From NCBI RefSeq assembly GCF_001684965.1, contig NZ_MAYG01000001.1, positions 3,286,001 through 3,350,000 on the forward strand: a DNA stretch of 64,000 nt, in the 5' to 3' direction. Of the stretch, positions 42,282-51,500 are shown piece after piece. Positions within the stretch are counted from its first letter, which is position 1; each line of letters starts with the position of its first letter. Source of the stretch: Chryseobacterium arthrosphaerae. Its GTDB lineage: Bacteria > Bacteroidota > Bacteroidia > Flavobacteriales > Weeksellaceae. The position numbers and the translations under genes were made by a program. The notes beneath the pieces were generated by a model. The model saw nothing but the letters and a program-made list of their open reading frames with translations, searched no databases and was not told the origin of the DNA.

Positions 42282-42446
42282 AAGAAAAACAGTAAGGATA
42301 TTATTCACAGAATAAAGTACGTTATCATAATATTGCCAATATTAAAGATAGAATACCTGCAACAGTTTATCCGGCAAGAAAATATTTACTGTTACAGCTT
42401 ATTTCACCCTTAAAATACACTTCAATTACAGCCATATACTGTAGTC

Positions 42447-42486
42447 TATTTTTGTTTATTCATCTCATTAATATTCTGTAAATTTG
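42447..42486 (+). promoter_or_regulatory. Two candidate -7 elements before rocD
   Basis: TATTTTTG (42447-42454) and TAAATTTG (42479-42486), 48 and 16 nt before the ATG. I cannot tell which is used. Confidence 0.45.
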
Positions 42487-42502
42487 TTGAAAACCAAAAC
42501 AT

Positions 42503-43750
42503 ATGTCAACAGCAGAACAAACAAAAAACTCACAGTACTTTATTGACCTTGAAGACAAACATGGAGCGCATAACTACCACCCTCTTCCAGTAGTTCTGGA
42601 TCGCGGAGAAGGTGTTTTCGTTTGGGATGTAGAGGGCAAAAGGTATTATGATTTTCTTTCAGCATATTCTGCTGTGAACCAGGGCCACTCCCACCCTAAA
42701 ATTGTAGGAGCTTTGGTAGAACAGGCCCAGAAACTGGCTTTAACGTCAAGAGCATTCTACAACTCCAGACTGGGAGAATACGAACAAAAGATCACGACTC
42801 TTTTCGGATTTGATAAGGTTCTTCCGATGAACTCCGGAGCTGAAGCAGTGGAAACAGCTGTAAAACTTGCCAGAAAATGGAGCTATGAAGTAAAGGGGAT
42901 TTCAGAGAACGCTGCAAAAATCATCGTTTGTGAAAACAACTTCCACGGAAGAACAACTACGATCGTATCTTTCTCCAACGATCCGGACGCCAACCAAAAC
43001 TATGGACCTTTTACTCCCGGATTTATCAAGATTCCTTATAACGATATTGCTGCCCTGGAAGAAGTTCTGAGCAGAGAGGCAGGAAATATTGCCGCTTTCC
43101 TGGTAGAACCGATACAGGGGGAAGCCGGTGTATATGTTCCGGATGAAAATTTCCTGAAAAATGCTTCCGAACTGTGTAAACAATACAACGTTCTTTTCAT
43201 TGCCGATGAAGTACAGACCGGTATTGCCAGAACAGGCAAATTAATCGCCTGTCATCATGAAGACGTGCAGCCGGACATTCTGATCTTAGGAAAAGCACTT
43301 TCCGGAGGAATGTATCCAGTATCTGCAGTGCTGGCGAATGACAATATCATGAATGTGATCAAACCGGGACAGCATGGTTCTACATTCGGAGGAAACCCAA
43401 TTGCCTGTGCAGTGGCAGTAGCTGCCCTGGATGTGGTGGCTGAAGAAAAATTATCTGAAAGAGCGGAACAACTCGGACAGCTGTTCAGAGCTGAAATTGA
43501 AAAAATCATTGAAAAATCTGACCTGATTACCAAAGTAAGAGGAAAAGGCCTTTTAAATGCAATCCTGATCAACGATACTCCGGAAAGCTCTACAGCATGG
43601 AATCTTTGCCTACAGTTAAAAGAAAACGGATTACTGGCCAAACCGACACACGGTAACATCATCAGACTGGCTCCGCCATTGGTTATTACTGAAGAGCAGC
43701 TGATGGACTGTGTAAAAATTATCGAAAAAACAATTCTTGAGTACAAATAG
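42503..43750 (+). CDS. rocD: Ornithine-oxo-acid aminotransferase
   Basis: A 415-residue PLP enzyme converting ornithine to glutamate semialdehyde. Signatures are '[20 protein letters not shown]' near the start, '[15 protein letters not shown]' with PLP-binding Asp, and the PLP lysine in '[16 protein letters not shown]' near 262. It belongs to class III; acetylornithine aminotransferase is the main alternative, but the sequence '[20 protein letters not shown]' supports RocD. Confidence 0.92.
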   Translation: MSTAEQTKNSQYFIDLEDKHGAHNYHPLPVVLDRGEGVFVWDVEGKRYYDFLSAYSAVNQGHSHPKIVGALVEQAQKLALTSRAFYNSRLGEYEQKITTLFGFDKVLPMNSGAEAVETAVKLARKWSYEVKGISENAAKIIVCENNFHGRTTTIVSFSNDPDANQNYGPFTPGFIKIPYNDIAALEEVLSREAGNIAAFLVEPIQGEAGVYVPDENFLKNASELCKQYNVLFIADEVQTGIARTGKLIACHHEDVQPDILILGKALSGGMYPVSAVLANDNIMNVIKPGQHGSTFGGNPIACAVAVAALDVVAEEKLSERAEQLGQLFRAEIEKIIEKSDLITKVRGKGLLNAILINDTPESSTAWNLCLQLKENGLLAKPTHGNIIRLAPPLVITEEQLMDCVKIIEKTILEYK

Positions 43751-43815
43751 CTGAGATTTCCTTCAGTGATGCAACAATACAATCAGCAATATCCCATTGC
43801 TGGTTCCTGAAAAAG

Positions 43816-43850
43816 AATAAGGGTATGGTACAGTAAGCCATACCCTTATT
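43816..43850 (+). terminator. Terminator of rocD
   Basis: A 13-bp perfect stem (43816-43828/43838-43850) with a 9-nt loop; the T-run is short. Confidence 0.75.
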
Positions 43851-44040
43851 ATATCAATCATGATATTTCCCCGGAATACTCTTAAAAATATATAAAAAAT
43901 GATGTTTTTTTCAATTTAGGAATTGTATTTGCTGTATGAATCAGGATAAACTGAAATGTGCCTTCAGCACAGTATTTCAGCGGGATACAGAGAATAGATA
44001 TAAATGACAAAGATTCGTCTATAAAATTCAAATTAAAACT

Positions 44041-44048
44041 TATCTTTG
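44041..44048 (+). promoter_or_regulatory. Promoter -7 element of the glycosyltransferase operon
   Basis: TATCTTTG, 69 nt before the first glycosyltransferase ATG. The implied leader contains a 16-codon ORF. Confidence 0.6.
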
Positions 44049-44067
44049 AAGATTAAAACTATTTAGA

Positions 44068-44118
44068 ATGACATTAAGAGAGATATTACGTATTTCCTTA
44101 TTAAACAAATCGTTGTGA
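44068..44118 (+). CDS. Possible 16-residue leader ORF
   Basis: ATG at 44068 opens a 16-residue frame (MTLREILRISLLNKSL) whose TGA overlaps the ATG of the downstream glycosyltransferase (TGATG). The arrangement suits translational coupling, but short ORFs like this arise by chance. Confidence 0.35.
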   Translation: MTLREILRISLLNKSL

Positions 44119-44864
44119 TGAATATAAGTGGTTTGATCATAACATACAATGAAGAAAAAAATATACAGGAAGTCCTTGAATGCTTTGATTTTTGTGATGA
44201 AATCATCATAGTAGATTCTTTCAGTACGGACAAAACTGTAGAAATTGCCAAACAATTCCCCCATGTAAAGGTGATTCAGAATACATTTGAAGACTTTACA
44301 AAACAAAGAAATTTAGCGCTTGATGCTGCCAAAAACGATTGGGTATTATTTTTGGATGGAGACGAAAGAATTACTCCGGCCCTGAGACAGGAAATTATAG
44401 CGGAGCTCGATAAACCCGTACAAAAAGATGCCTATTATTTTTACAGGAAATTCTTTTTTGGCCGGAAACCGATCCACTTTTCGGGAACACAGTCTGATAA
44501 AAACTTCAGGCTTTTCCGGAAATCCAGGGCCAGATATATGGAAGGAAAAAAAGTACATGAAACCCTGGAAGTGAACGGAAGCATCGGGATTTTAAAAAAT
44601 AAATTACTTCATTATTCCGTTTCAGATTATGAGTCATACAAAAAGAAAATGGTTCACTACGGAGTTTTAAAAGGAAAAGAACTGGCTGCAAAAGGGAAAA
44701 AGTACAGTGTTTTAGTTCAATATCTTAAAACAGCTTTTAAATTCTTTAAAGCCTATATAATGAGACTTGGTGTTTTAGACGGAAAGGAAGGATATCAGCT
44801 GTCTTACCTTCAATCTTTAAGTGTGTTTGAAACATATGAATCATTAAAAAAAGAGCAAAATTAG
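44118..44864 (+). CDS. Family 2 glycosyltransferase, WaaE/KdtX-like
   Basis: A 248-residue GT-A enzyme. 'ISGLIITYNEEKNIQEVLEC' begins the nucleotide fold and 'DWVLFLDGDERITP' has the metal-binding motif at 80-83. 'FTKQRNLALDAAKNDWV' is characteristic of LPS core beta-glucosyltransferases of the WaaE family. First gene of the operon; ATG at 44118 is chosen over the GTG three bases earlier. Confidence 0.87.
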   Translation: MNISGLIITYNEEKNIQEVLECFDFCDEIIIVDSFSTDKTVEIAKQFPHVKVIQNTFEDFTKQRNLALDAAKNDWVLFLDGDERITPALRQEIIAELDKPVQKDAYYFYRKFFFGRKPIHFSGTQSDKNFRLFRKSRARYMEGKKVHETLEVNGSIGILKNKLLHYSVSDYESYKKKMVHYGVLKGKELAAKGKKYSVLVQYLKTAFKFFKAYIMRLGVLDGKEGYQLSYLQSLSVFETYESLKKEQN

Positions 44865-44868
44865 TTGG

Positions 44869-45855
44869 ATGAAGATTTGTATCATTAGTTATGATTTTTG
44901 GGATTATGATAAGTATATTGTTGAAACATTATGCAAACGGGGTATTGATGCGCACCATATAAAAATCAGCTCCGTTACTCACTCCAACTTCAACGAAAGG
45001 GCAGTCAATGCTTTAAGCAAAACTTTTTTAAATAAAAACCTTAAAACAGAAAAGAGACAGAAGTATGTTCTTGACTCTTTGGAACAGCTTGGCCATCAGG
45101 ACCAGATATTGGTTCTGAATCCTGATACCTTTGATCTTTCTACCCTTCAAAAGATCCGGGAATATACAGACAGGCTGATTACGTATCTTTATGACAATCT
45201 TGAAAGGGTTCCTGTAGAGGATAAACTTTATCTTTTTGATAAAATCTTCTCTTTTGACAGGATGGATGTGGAGCAGCACGGTTTTGAAAAAATCACCAAC
45301 TACATCTACCTTCCCCATACCCCGGAAGAAACCCAGCATCCGGAAATGGATCTCTTCTACATCACTTCTTATGACAACCGAAGAGTTTCTATGATCAAAT
45401 TACTGGCTAAAAAACTGATCGATCAGGGGCTGAAGTTCCAGATCATGGTGATCGGAAAAAAATCATGGAAGCACCAGCTTACCAATATTTTCATTAAAGT
45501 TCCTAAAAATCTTTTCCTGATCTTCAGTATCAAAAAGATTCCTCATAACGATCTTCCCAAATATTATAAAAACTCAAAGGTTCTTCTGGACCTGATGCGT
45601 GAAGGACAATACGGACTCAGCTTCAGAGTGTTTGAAGCCATGGCCCTTGAAAAGAAAATCATTACCGATAATGAAGCCATTAGCACCTATGATTTTTACA
45701 ATCCCAATAATATTTTGATTTTAAATGAAAATATTAGTAATCTTGACAAATCTTTCTTTGAAAAACCTTACGAAAAAATTCCGGATGAAATCTACAACCG
45801 ATATACGCTGGACAGTTGGGTGAACAAAGTCTTTGAGCTGGACACTAAAAACTAA
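44869..45855 (+). CDS. Probable glycosyltransferase (GT-B fold), unassigned family
   Basis: A 328-residue protein with an N-terminal Rossmann-like start 'MKICIISYDFWDYDKYIVE' and, in the C-terminal half, 'YYKNSKVLLDLMREGQYGLS' followed by 'FRVFEAMALEKKIITDNEAI'. This arrangement resembles the donor-binding domain of CgeB-like and related GT-B enzymes. It lies between clear glycosyltransferases with 4- and 3-bp gaps, which supports the assignment. Confidence 0.7.
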   Translation: MKICIISYDFWDYDKYIVETLCKRGIDAHHIKISSVTHSNFNERAVNALSKTFLNKNLKTEKRQKYVLDSLEQLGHQDQILVLNPDTFDLSTLQKIREYTDRLITYLYDNLERVPVEDKLYLFDKIFSFDRMDVEQHGFEKITNYIYLPHTPEETQHPEMDLFYITSYDNRRVSMIKLLAKKLIDQGLKFQIMVIGKKSWKHQLTNIFIKVPKNLFLIFSIKKIPHNDLPKYYKNSKVLLDLMREGQYGLSFRVFEAMALEKKIITDNEAISTYDFYNPNNILILNENISNLDKSFFEKPYEKIPDEIYNRYTLDSWVNKVFELDTKN

Positions 45856-45858
45856 CAA

Positions 45859-47046
45859 ATGGGGATCTTAAAAAAAATAAAAAAACACTTCGAGAGAAAC
45901 GAAAGACTCAAACATCTTCAGACTCAGGATATCGTCAACATTCAGCTGTATGACGCTTCCCAAAAAACAATTCTTTTTGCCTCAAGAGATTTTCCTGCCC
46001 ATGATAAAGAGTCCGGTGCCAACAGGCTGAAGGAGCTTATTCTGATCTACAGAGAACTGGGATACAACTGTATTCTTTTTGCCCCCCATATCTTTGAAGA
46101 CAATTCTTATGTAAAGTTTTATCAGCAGCATAATGTCATTGTTTTTGTTGAAAACAGCAGGCATAAGAATATCTATGATTTTCTGTCTTCGTTTAAAAAT
46201 ATAGATTATGTATGGTTCAACGGTCCGCTTGCCCTGAATCTGTTCTATAAGAAAATGAAAAGCATCCTGCCGGACACCCGTTTTATTTACGATATGGTAG
46301 ACATTCATTTTTTAAGGTTTAAAAGGGCCATAGAACTTGAACCGAACCGTATTTCATTAAAGAAAAATTATAAACATTTCTTCCGCCTCGAGACGGTTGT
46401 TGCCCCGCAGCTGGATTATATCATTGCCATTTCCGACAAAGAAAAAGAAATCATGGCACAGTATGCGGATCAACACAAAATCATTACCGTTTCCAATATC
46501 CACTATCCTAAAATAGATATTTCTGAAAGGAAAAGTTTTAATGAAAGCAAAGGAATTATTTTCATCGGCTCTATCCACGAACCGAATATTGATGCAGTAA
46601 AGTTTCTTTATGAAAAGATCATGCCTCTTGTGTGGGAAACCAAACCTGAGCTGGAAGTAAGCATCATTGGTAATGTGGCTGAAAAGCTAGATATCAGACA
46701 ATTTCCGAAATTTAAGTTTTTAGGTTTTGTGGAAAGCATTGAAGAGCTGTTTATGACTTCAAAGATCATGGTAGCTCCGCTCAGATTCGGTGCAGGAGTG
46801 AAAGGAAAGATCGGGCAGGCTTTTGAATATTTCTTCCCTGTTGTCACTACAGATATCGGTGCCGAAGGAATGAAACTTACGGATCAAAAAAATGTATTGA
46901 TAGCCAATGATGAAAAGAGTTTCGCAGACGCTATCCTTGAACTGGACAGTAATGAAGAACTCTGGAACACCTTAAGCCGGAATTCCGTTGACAGTCTGAG
47001 AGCATTTTCTCCCGAAGAGGTAAAAGAAAAGCTCAAAAGATTATAA
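45859..47046 (+). CDS. Family 4 glycosyltransferase
   Basis: A 395-residue GT-B enzyme. After an N-terminal acceptor domain, the donor domain has 'GIIFIGSIHEPNIDAVKFLY' and 'VAPLRFGAGVKGKIGQAFEY' with the following 'PVVTTDIGAEGM'. A positively charged N-terminus (MGILKKIKKHFERNERLK) may dock at the membrane. Donor sugar unknown. Confidence 0.85.
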   Translation: MGILKKIKKHFERNERLKHLQTQDIVNIQLYDASQKTILFASRDFPAHDKESGANRLKELILIYRELGYNCILFAPHIFEDNSYVKFYQQHNVIVFVENSRHKNIYDFLSSFKNIDYVWFNGPLALNLFYKKMKSILPDTRFIYDMVDIHFLRFKRAIELEPNRISLKKNYKHFFRLETVVAPQLDYIIAISDKEKEIMAQYADQHKIITVSNIHYPKIDISERKSFNESKGIIFIGSIHEPNIDAVKFLYEKIMPLVWETKPELEVSIIGNVAEKLDIRQFPKFKFLGFVESIEELFMTSKIMVAPLRFGAGVKGKIGQAFEYFFPVVTTDIGAEGMKLTDQKNVLIANDEKSFADAILELDSNEELWNTLSRNSVDSLRAFSPEEVKEKLKRL

Positions 47047-47124
47047 TTCAATTTATTAAATGTAAATTACATCACTTTTCTGACGACTTACATTCAATAT
47101 TACTTACAATAACTAATCGCTAGA

Positions 47125-48279
47125 ATGAACTCAAATAAAAGAATATTATTTTTTTTTCCTGAAAACCCGTTTTCAAAACGAGCGGGCAATGTAGCAAGAT
47201 CGTATACCAATCTCAGACATTTAAAATCTTTAGGATTGAATATTGACCTGGTAGGCGTTGATGAGTTTTACAGAGGCTTTGATGATTCGGTTGAAAGTAT
47301 AGACAAAAATATCATTGACGATTTTCTGATCCTGAAAAGAAGACCGGTAAGAGACTTATCAAGCTACACCTACTGGAAATACAAGATCATAAAGATGTTC
47401 ACGAAGCAAAAAACAGAAAATAACGGCTACTTTTATACCCGGTATTTCCTGGATACATTTGCCGGGTTCTATCAGAAAAAAAAATACGACTATGTCCTGA
47501 TCAACTATGAATTCTGGACAGATCTTATCAGAAAAATAGATCTGAAGGGTGCAACCACCATTGTTGATACGCATGACTGGATTACCCTCAATGAATATTA
47601 CAAAAATAAAAAACTCAATATCGGGGAAAAATTTAATGAAGAAATTCAGAATCTTGCATTCTATGACAAGGTGATTACCATATCCAACGAAGAAAATTTT
47701 ATTTTTAAAAGCTTTTTAGGAGACAAGGTTATCAATATTCCGCCCAGTTTCCCTGAAAACTTTGAAACTGAAGCTACTGAGAAAAAATATGATCTTATTT
47801 TCGTAGGTTCAGATAATCCGTTCAATGTGGATGCGCTCAATTGGTTTATAGACCATGTACTGCCACTGCTGAATAAAGACATCAGAATATGTGTGATAGG
47901 AAGGATCTGCAATCGTATTCCAGACCATGACAGTATTGAAAAGTTCTTCTTTGTGGATAATCTTAAAGACTATTACCATAAAAGTAAAATAGCCATCTGC
48001 CCGATGCTTGGCGGAACCGGTATCAAAATAAAAGTGGTGGAAGCCTTATCTTTCGGTATACCGGTAGTGGGAACCGATAAAGCTGTGGACGGATTCTTTC
48101 AGAAAACAGGAAACGGATGCCAGGTAAGTGATGATCCCCAAAAGTTTGCTGATATGATTATGCAGTTAAACAACGATCCTGCTTTGTATGAAAAACAAAA
48201 AGAGGATGCCATCCGGTTCTTTAAAAACAATTTCACGGAAGACAAAGCCATTGAGCTTTGGAAATCAATTTTAAATTAA
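47125..48279 (+). CDS. Family 4 glycosyltransferase
   Basis: A 384-residue GT-B enzyme related to the preceding gene. It has 'LIFVGSDNPFNVDALNWFID' and 'CPMLGGTGIKIKVVEALSFG' with 'IPVVGTDKAVDGF'. 'TTIVDTHDWITLNEYYKNK' lies in the N-terminal domain. The 78-bp gap before it is the largest in the operon and may hide a second promoter, but I see no clear match. Confidence 0.87.
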   Translation: MNSNKRILFFFPENPFSKRAGNVARSYTNLRHLKSLGLNIDLVGVDEFYRGFDDSVESIDKNIIDDFLILKRRPVRDLSSYTYWKYKIIKMFTKQKTENNGYFYTRYFLDTFAGFYQKKKYDYVLINYEFWTDLIRKIDLKGATTIVDTHDWITLNEYYKNKKLNIGEKFNEEIQNLAFYDKVITISNEENFIFKSFLGDKVINIPPSFPENFETEATEKKYDLIFVGSDNPFNVDALNWFIDHVLPLLNKDIRICVIGRICNRIPDHDSIEKFFFVDNLKDYYHKSKIAICPMLGGTGIKIKVVEALSFGIPVVGTDKAVDGFFQKTGNGCQVSDDPQKFADMIMQLNNDPALYEKQKEDAIRFFKNNFTEDKAIELWKSILN

Positions 48280-48285
48280 TATACC

Positions 48286-49107
48286 ATGGCTGCAGCTCCT
48301 TTAATTTTATTTATAAAAACCTACAGACCGGATTTTGAAAGAACACAGATTCTTTTGCAATCTATAGAGAAGCATAATAAAGACAATATTCCCGTTATTA
48401 TTTCTGTAAATGATCCTGATTTTGATTTCTTTAAGGAGAGAATCAGCCATTATAAAGTGATTAAAGATTCGGAAGTAATTCAATGCGATATTAAAGACGG
48501 CTGGAGATACCAGCAAATTATAAAAGTAAACGTCTACCGTTTGGGGATCTGTGAAAATTATCTGTGTGTGGATGCAGATTCAGAGTTCATCCGGGATTTT
48601 TATTACTCAGACTTTATGTATGATGACAAAACACCTTATACCATCATGCATGAATCCAAATCTTTTCTGGAGACTATGGAAAACATAGGCATAGATTCTG
48701 AGAAGATTTTCTTTAAGGAGGCTTTAAGAGCTACCCGTCCTTTTTTCGGAAATAAAGGAAAAGAATGGGATTATGGCCCATCACCCTATCTTTGGAGCTG
48801 TAAGGTTTGGGAACATTTAATTGAAGTATATTTAAAGGAGCAAAATAAAAGCTTTGAAGATTTCTTTAGCGATATTGACGCTATAACCACCCCTTCAGAA
48901 TGTGTGATATACGGAGAATATCTTCTCAAGACAAGATTGATCGATATCTATCCCATAGAAGGATTTTTTAAAGTATATCATTACGAAAAACAATATGCGC
49001 TCGAGAAAAAGTTTTATCATATTGACAAACTGAAAAAAAATTATTTAGGAGTGATTTTTCAGAGTAACTGGAAAATGAAAAAGAGAAAATTCTTATTATT
49101 CAAATGA
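48286..49107 (+). CDS. DUF6492-like probable glycosyltransferase
   Basis: A 273-residue protein beginning 'PLILFIKTYRPDFERTQILL' with 'NYLCVDADSEFIRDF', a DxD-like motif in a GT-A style context. I associate this form with DUF6492, a family found in surface-polysaccharide loci, though the assignment is from memory. Its final bases overlap the next ATG (ATGA), so the two are coupled. Confidence 0.6.
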   Translation: MAAAPLILFIKTYRPDFERTQILLQSIEKHNKDNIPVIISVNDPDFDFFKERISHYKVIKDSEVIQCDIKDGWRYQQIIKVNVYRLGICENYLCVDADSEFIRDFYYSDFMYDDKTPYTIMHESKSFLETMENIGIDSEKIFFKEALRATRPFFGNKGKEWDYGPSPYLWSCKVWEHLIEVYLKEQNKSFEDFFSDIDAITTPSECVIYGEYLLKTRLIDIYPIEGFFKVYHYEKQYALEKKFYHIDKLKKNYLGVIFQSNWKMKKRKFLLFK

Positions 49108-50003
49108 AAATATCAATAGTAACAGCCTATTACAACCGGAAAAAATTATTTGAAAATACCCTTTCAAGTATTGTAAGCCAATCTCCGGACCCATCAATGG
49201 AACTGGAAGTTATTGCTGTGGATGATGGCAGTGATGAAGAGGAAAGGCTGGAAGACCTCACGGAACAATATCCTTTCCTGAAGGTCATCAGGCTAGAAAA
49301 AGCGGATAAATGGTATTTCAACTCATGTATTCCGTTTAATATCGGCTTCAGAGAGGCTAAGGGCGACATTGTGATCTTACAGAATCCTGAATGCCTTCAT
49401 TATGGTGATGTATTAAAATATACCCAAAAACATATCAATGACAGTAATTATATAAGCTTCTCCTGTTTTTCGCTTGGAATAGAAAGTACGGATAATCTGC
49501 ATACCCTATTGGAAAGCCCTGAAAAACTTCAGAAATTAATGGCGGACAATAATGTAGGATATATCGGAGATGGCCTTGACTGCTGGTACAATCATTCTGT
49601 GACCAATCCCAAAGGCTATCATTTTTGTGCAGCAATTACAAAGAAAAACTTATATGATTTAGGAGGTTTTGACGAAAGGTTTGCAAGAGGAATTGCTTTT
49701 GATGACAATGAATTTCTACACAGGGTCAAATTAAAAGGTTTACAGATAGAGATTATTGATCAGCCTATCGTACTTCATCAGAACCATTATCAAAAAATAT
49801 CGTATACTACAGATAAAAATCTGCTGGATGACGAAACCTACCAGAAAAGACTTAAGCTGGCTGAAAAAAACAGAATTTTATTTGAGCTGGTTACCAAGTC
49901 GGATAAACCATGGAGGGCCAATTATTTTCACGAAAATGAAGAGCATAAAGTGAAAAGGAACTTCATTGAAAAAATAAAGTACAAAATAAAAAAACGTCTC
50001 TGA
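49104..50003 (+). CDS. Family 2 glycosyltransferase
   Basis: A 299-residue GT-A enzyme with 'ISIVTAYYNRKKLFENTLSS' and a DD motif in 'VIAVDDGSDEEERL'. 'LGGFDERFARGIAFDDNEFL' is the acceptor-side motif of GT2 galactosyl/GalNAc transferase types. A basic C-terminus (KIKYKIKKRL) may contact the membrane. Start ATG overlaps the previous stop by 4 bp. Confidence 0.88.
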   Translation: MKISIVTAYYNRKKLFENTLSSIVSQSPDPSMELEVIAVDDGSDEEERLEDLTEQYPFLKVIRLEKADKWYFNSCIPFNIGFREAKGDIVILQNPECLHYGDVLKYTQKHINDSNYISFSCFSLGIESTDNLHTLLESPEKLQKLMADNNVGYIGDGLDCWYNHSVTNPKGYHFCAAITKKNLYDLGGFDERFARGIAFDDNEFLHRVKLKGLQIEIIDQPIVLHQNHYQKISYTTDKNLLDDETYQKRLKLAEKNRILFELVTKSDKPWRANYFHENEEHKVKRNFIEKIKYKIKKRL

Positions 50004-50037
50004 CAGATAAGCTCTGGAAAATATAATACCCGTGAAA

Positions 50038-51330
50038 ATGGTTTATATTTTTACAGAAGAAAAATTAAAAACATTACAGGTTATGCAGTTGAGTGTGAAT
50101 TATCATGGCTTTTTTAACGGCAACTTTGGAATTTCCGAAGCAACCCGGCTGAATGCTTTAGCCCTGGAAGCGATCGGTATCAGAGTTAACCGGATTAATT
50201 ATTCCAGTGAAACCTTTGAGAGAATTGAAGATACTGCTTCAGAAAACGACGCTTCAATTAATATTTTCCATATCAATATTAATTTCATCAGTGATTTTTT
50301 CTCCAAAAACCAGGATCTGAAACTGAATGACTATTACAATATTATATACTGGGCCTGGGAATTTCCGGAGGTTTCAGACAAGGTCATCAAGATTTTAGGG
50401 GTTTTTGATGAGCTTTGGGTTCCGAGTGATTTCTGCGTCAATATTTTCACACAATATACCGGAATTCCTGTTATCAGGTTCTCACATCCTATTCAGAAAC
50501 TGGCAGAGTCAAAAGATTTTGACCCGGCTCAATACGGTATTTCCGGCAATCAGAAAATTTATCTCACTATTTTTGATTCACTGAGTACCACCATCAGGAA
50601 AAATCCCGAAGCCACCCTTGAAGCCTTTACATCGGTCTTTAAAGACAGCAAAGACAGCGTTTTAATTGTTAAAACCCATAATCTTGAAAGAAGTAAGGAT
50701 GCCCAAAAAGCATTGGAAAGCTATACCAGCATTCCGAATGTCATCATCATCAATGAGCATTTTTCAAAAGAAAAATTACATTCTTTAATTCAGCAGTCCG
50801 ATGTTTTGATTTCACTTCATGGCTCAGAAGGTTTTGGCCTGACGATGGCGGAAGCTATGGCCTATGGAAAAATTGTGGTAGGAACAGGATACTCCGGTAA
50901 TCTTGATTTTATGAATGTGAACAACAGTTTTCTTGTTCAATATGACTTCATAAAAACATCCAACACAAAAGGGCTGATTGACGAAGGGCTTACCCTGGCC
51001 AAACCAAGACTGACAGATGCGATTGAGAAACTGCAGTACATCAAGGATCATTTTGAATCCCTGAACAATATCAGAGAGAGTGCCAGACTTCAGATCGAAA
51101 ATAATTTCTCCATTGGGTTTATTGGGAATTTATTTAAAATCAGATTAGGCTTTATTGAGAGTTCATATCTGAAAACAGAAGAGAATAAGACCTCCGGTAA
51201 TGCCAACGATGTCTTTTATCTGAGTGAAATTGAAAAATTAAATAAGAGGGTCAACTATCTTGAACGCACCTTGTATAATAAGATCAGGAAAAAGATCAAC
51301 CTGTTCTTTAAAAAGATAAAAAACAAATAG
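50038..51330 (+). CDS. Family 4 glycosyltransferase
   Basis: A 430-residue GT-B enzyme. The N-terminal domain has 'FFNGNFGISEATRLNALAL'; the donor domain carries 'VLISLHGSEGFGLTMAEAMA' and 'GKIVVGTGYSGNLDFM', the E-x7-E type signature of GT4 enzymes. A basic tail (IRKKINLFFKKIKNK) ends the protein. Starts at GTG 50032, ATG 50038 and ATG 50083 are possible; I give the first ATG. Last gene of the operon. Confidence 0.85.
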   Translation: MVYIFTEEKLKTLQVMQLSVNYHGFFNGNFGISEATRLNALALEAIGIRVNRINYSSETFERIEDTASENDASINIFHININFISDFFSKNQDLKLNDYYNIIYWAWEFPEVSDKVIKILGVFDELWVPSDFCVNIFTQYTGIPVIRFSHPIQKLAESKDFDPAQYGISGNQKIYLTIFDSLSTTIRKNPEATLEAFTSVFKDSKDSVLIVKTHNLERSKDAQKALESYTSIPNVIIINEHFSKEKLHSLIQQSDVLISLHGSEGFGLTMAEAMAYGKIVVGTGYSGNLDFMNVNNSFLVQYDFIKTSNTKGLIDEGLTLAKPRLTDAIEKLQYIKDHFESLNNIRESARLQIENNFSIGFIGNLFKIRLGFIESSYLKTEENKTSGNANDVFYLSEIEKLNKRVNYLERTLYNKIRKKINLFFKKIKNK

Positions 51331-51375
51331 ACGGAATAAAGTAAATTTTATTCACAAAGACAGACTCTTTTCATA

Positions 51376-51417
51376 AAAACAATAAACTACCCATGAAAAC
51401 GGGTAGTTTATTGTTTT
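51376..51417 (+). terminator. Terminator of the glycosyltransferase operon
   Basis: A 17-bp perfect stem (51376-51392/51401-51417) with loop ATGAAAAC, ending in a T4 run. Confidence 0.9.
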
Positions 51418-51474
51418 ATAGCCCGATTCCTGCAGAATCCTTCTAAACAATTCATTTTTTTGGGTTACTTTAAG

Positions 51475-51482
51475 TAAATTTG
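51475..51482 (+). promoter_or_regulatory. Promoter -7 element of gltX
   Basis: TAAATTTG, 18 nt before the ATG at 51501. It overlaps the in-frame TTG at 51480, which is rejected as a start. Confidence 0.6.
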
Positions 51483-51500
51483 CACAAAATTTTAATTGAA

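Larger units (their letters stand above)
43751..44067. other. Intergenic region between rocD and the glycosyltransferase operon
   Basis: It holds the rocD terminator (43816-43850) and the glycosyltransferase promoter (44041-44048). Nothing else convincing is seen in 43851-44040; a 23-codon frame (43936-44007) has no support. Confidence 0.6.

Noticed and set aside
43936..44007. 23-codon ORF between rocD and the glycosyltransferase operon
   Set aside because: Too short and without promoter, homology or ribosome binding site.
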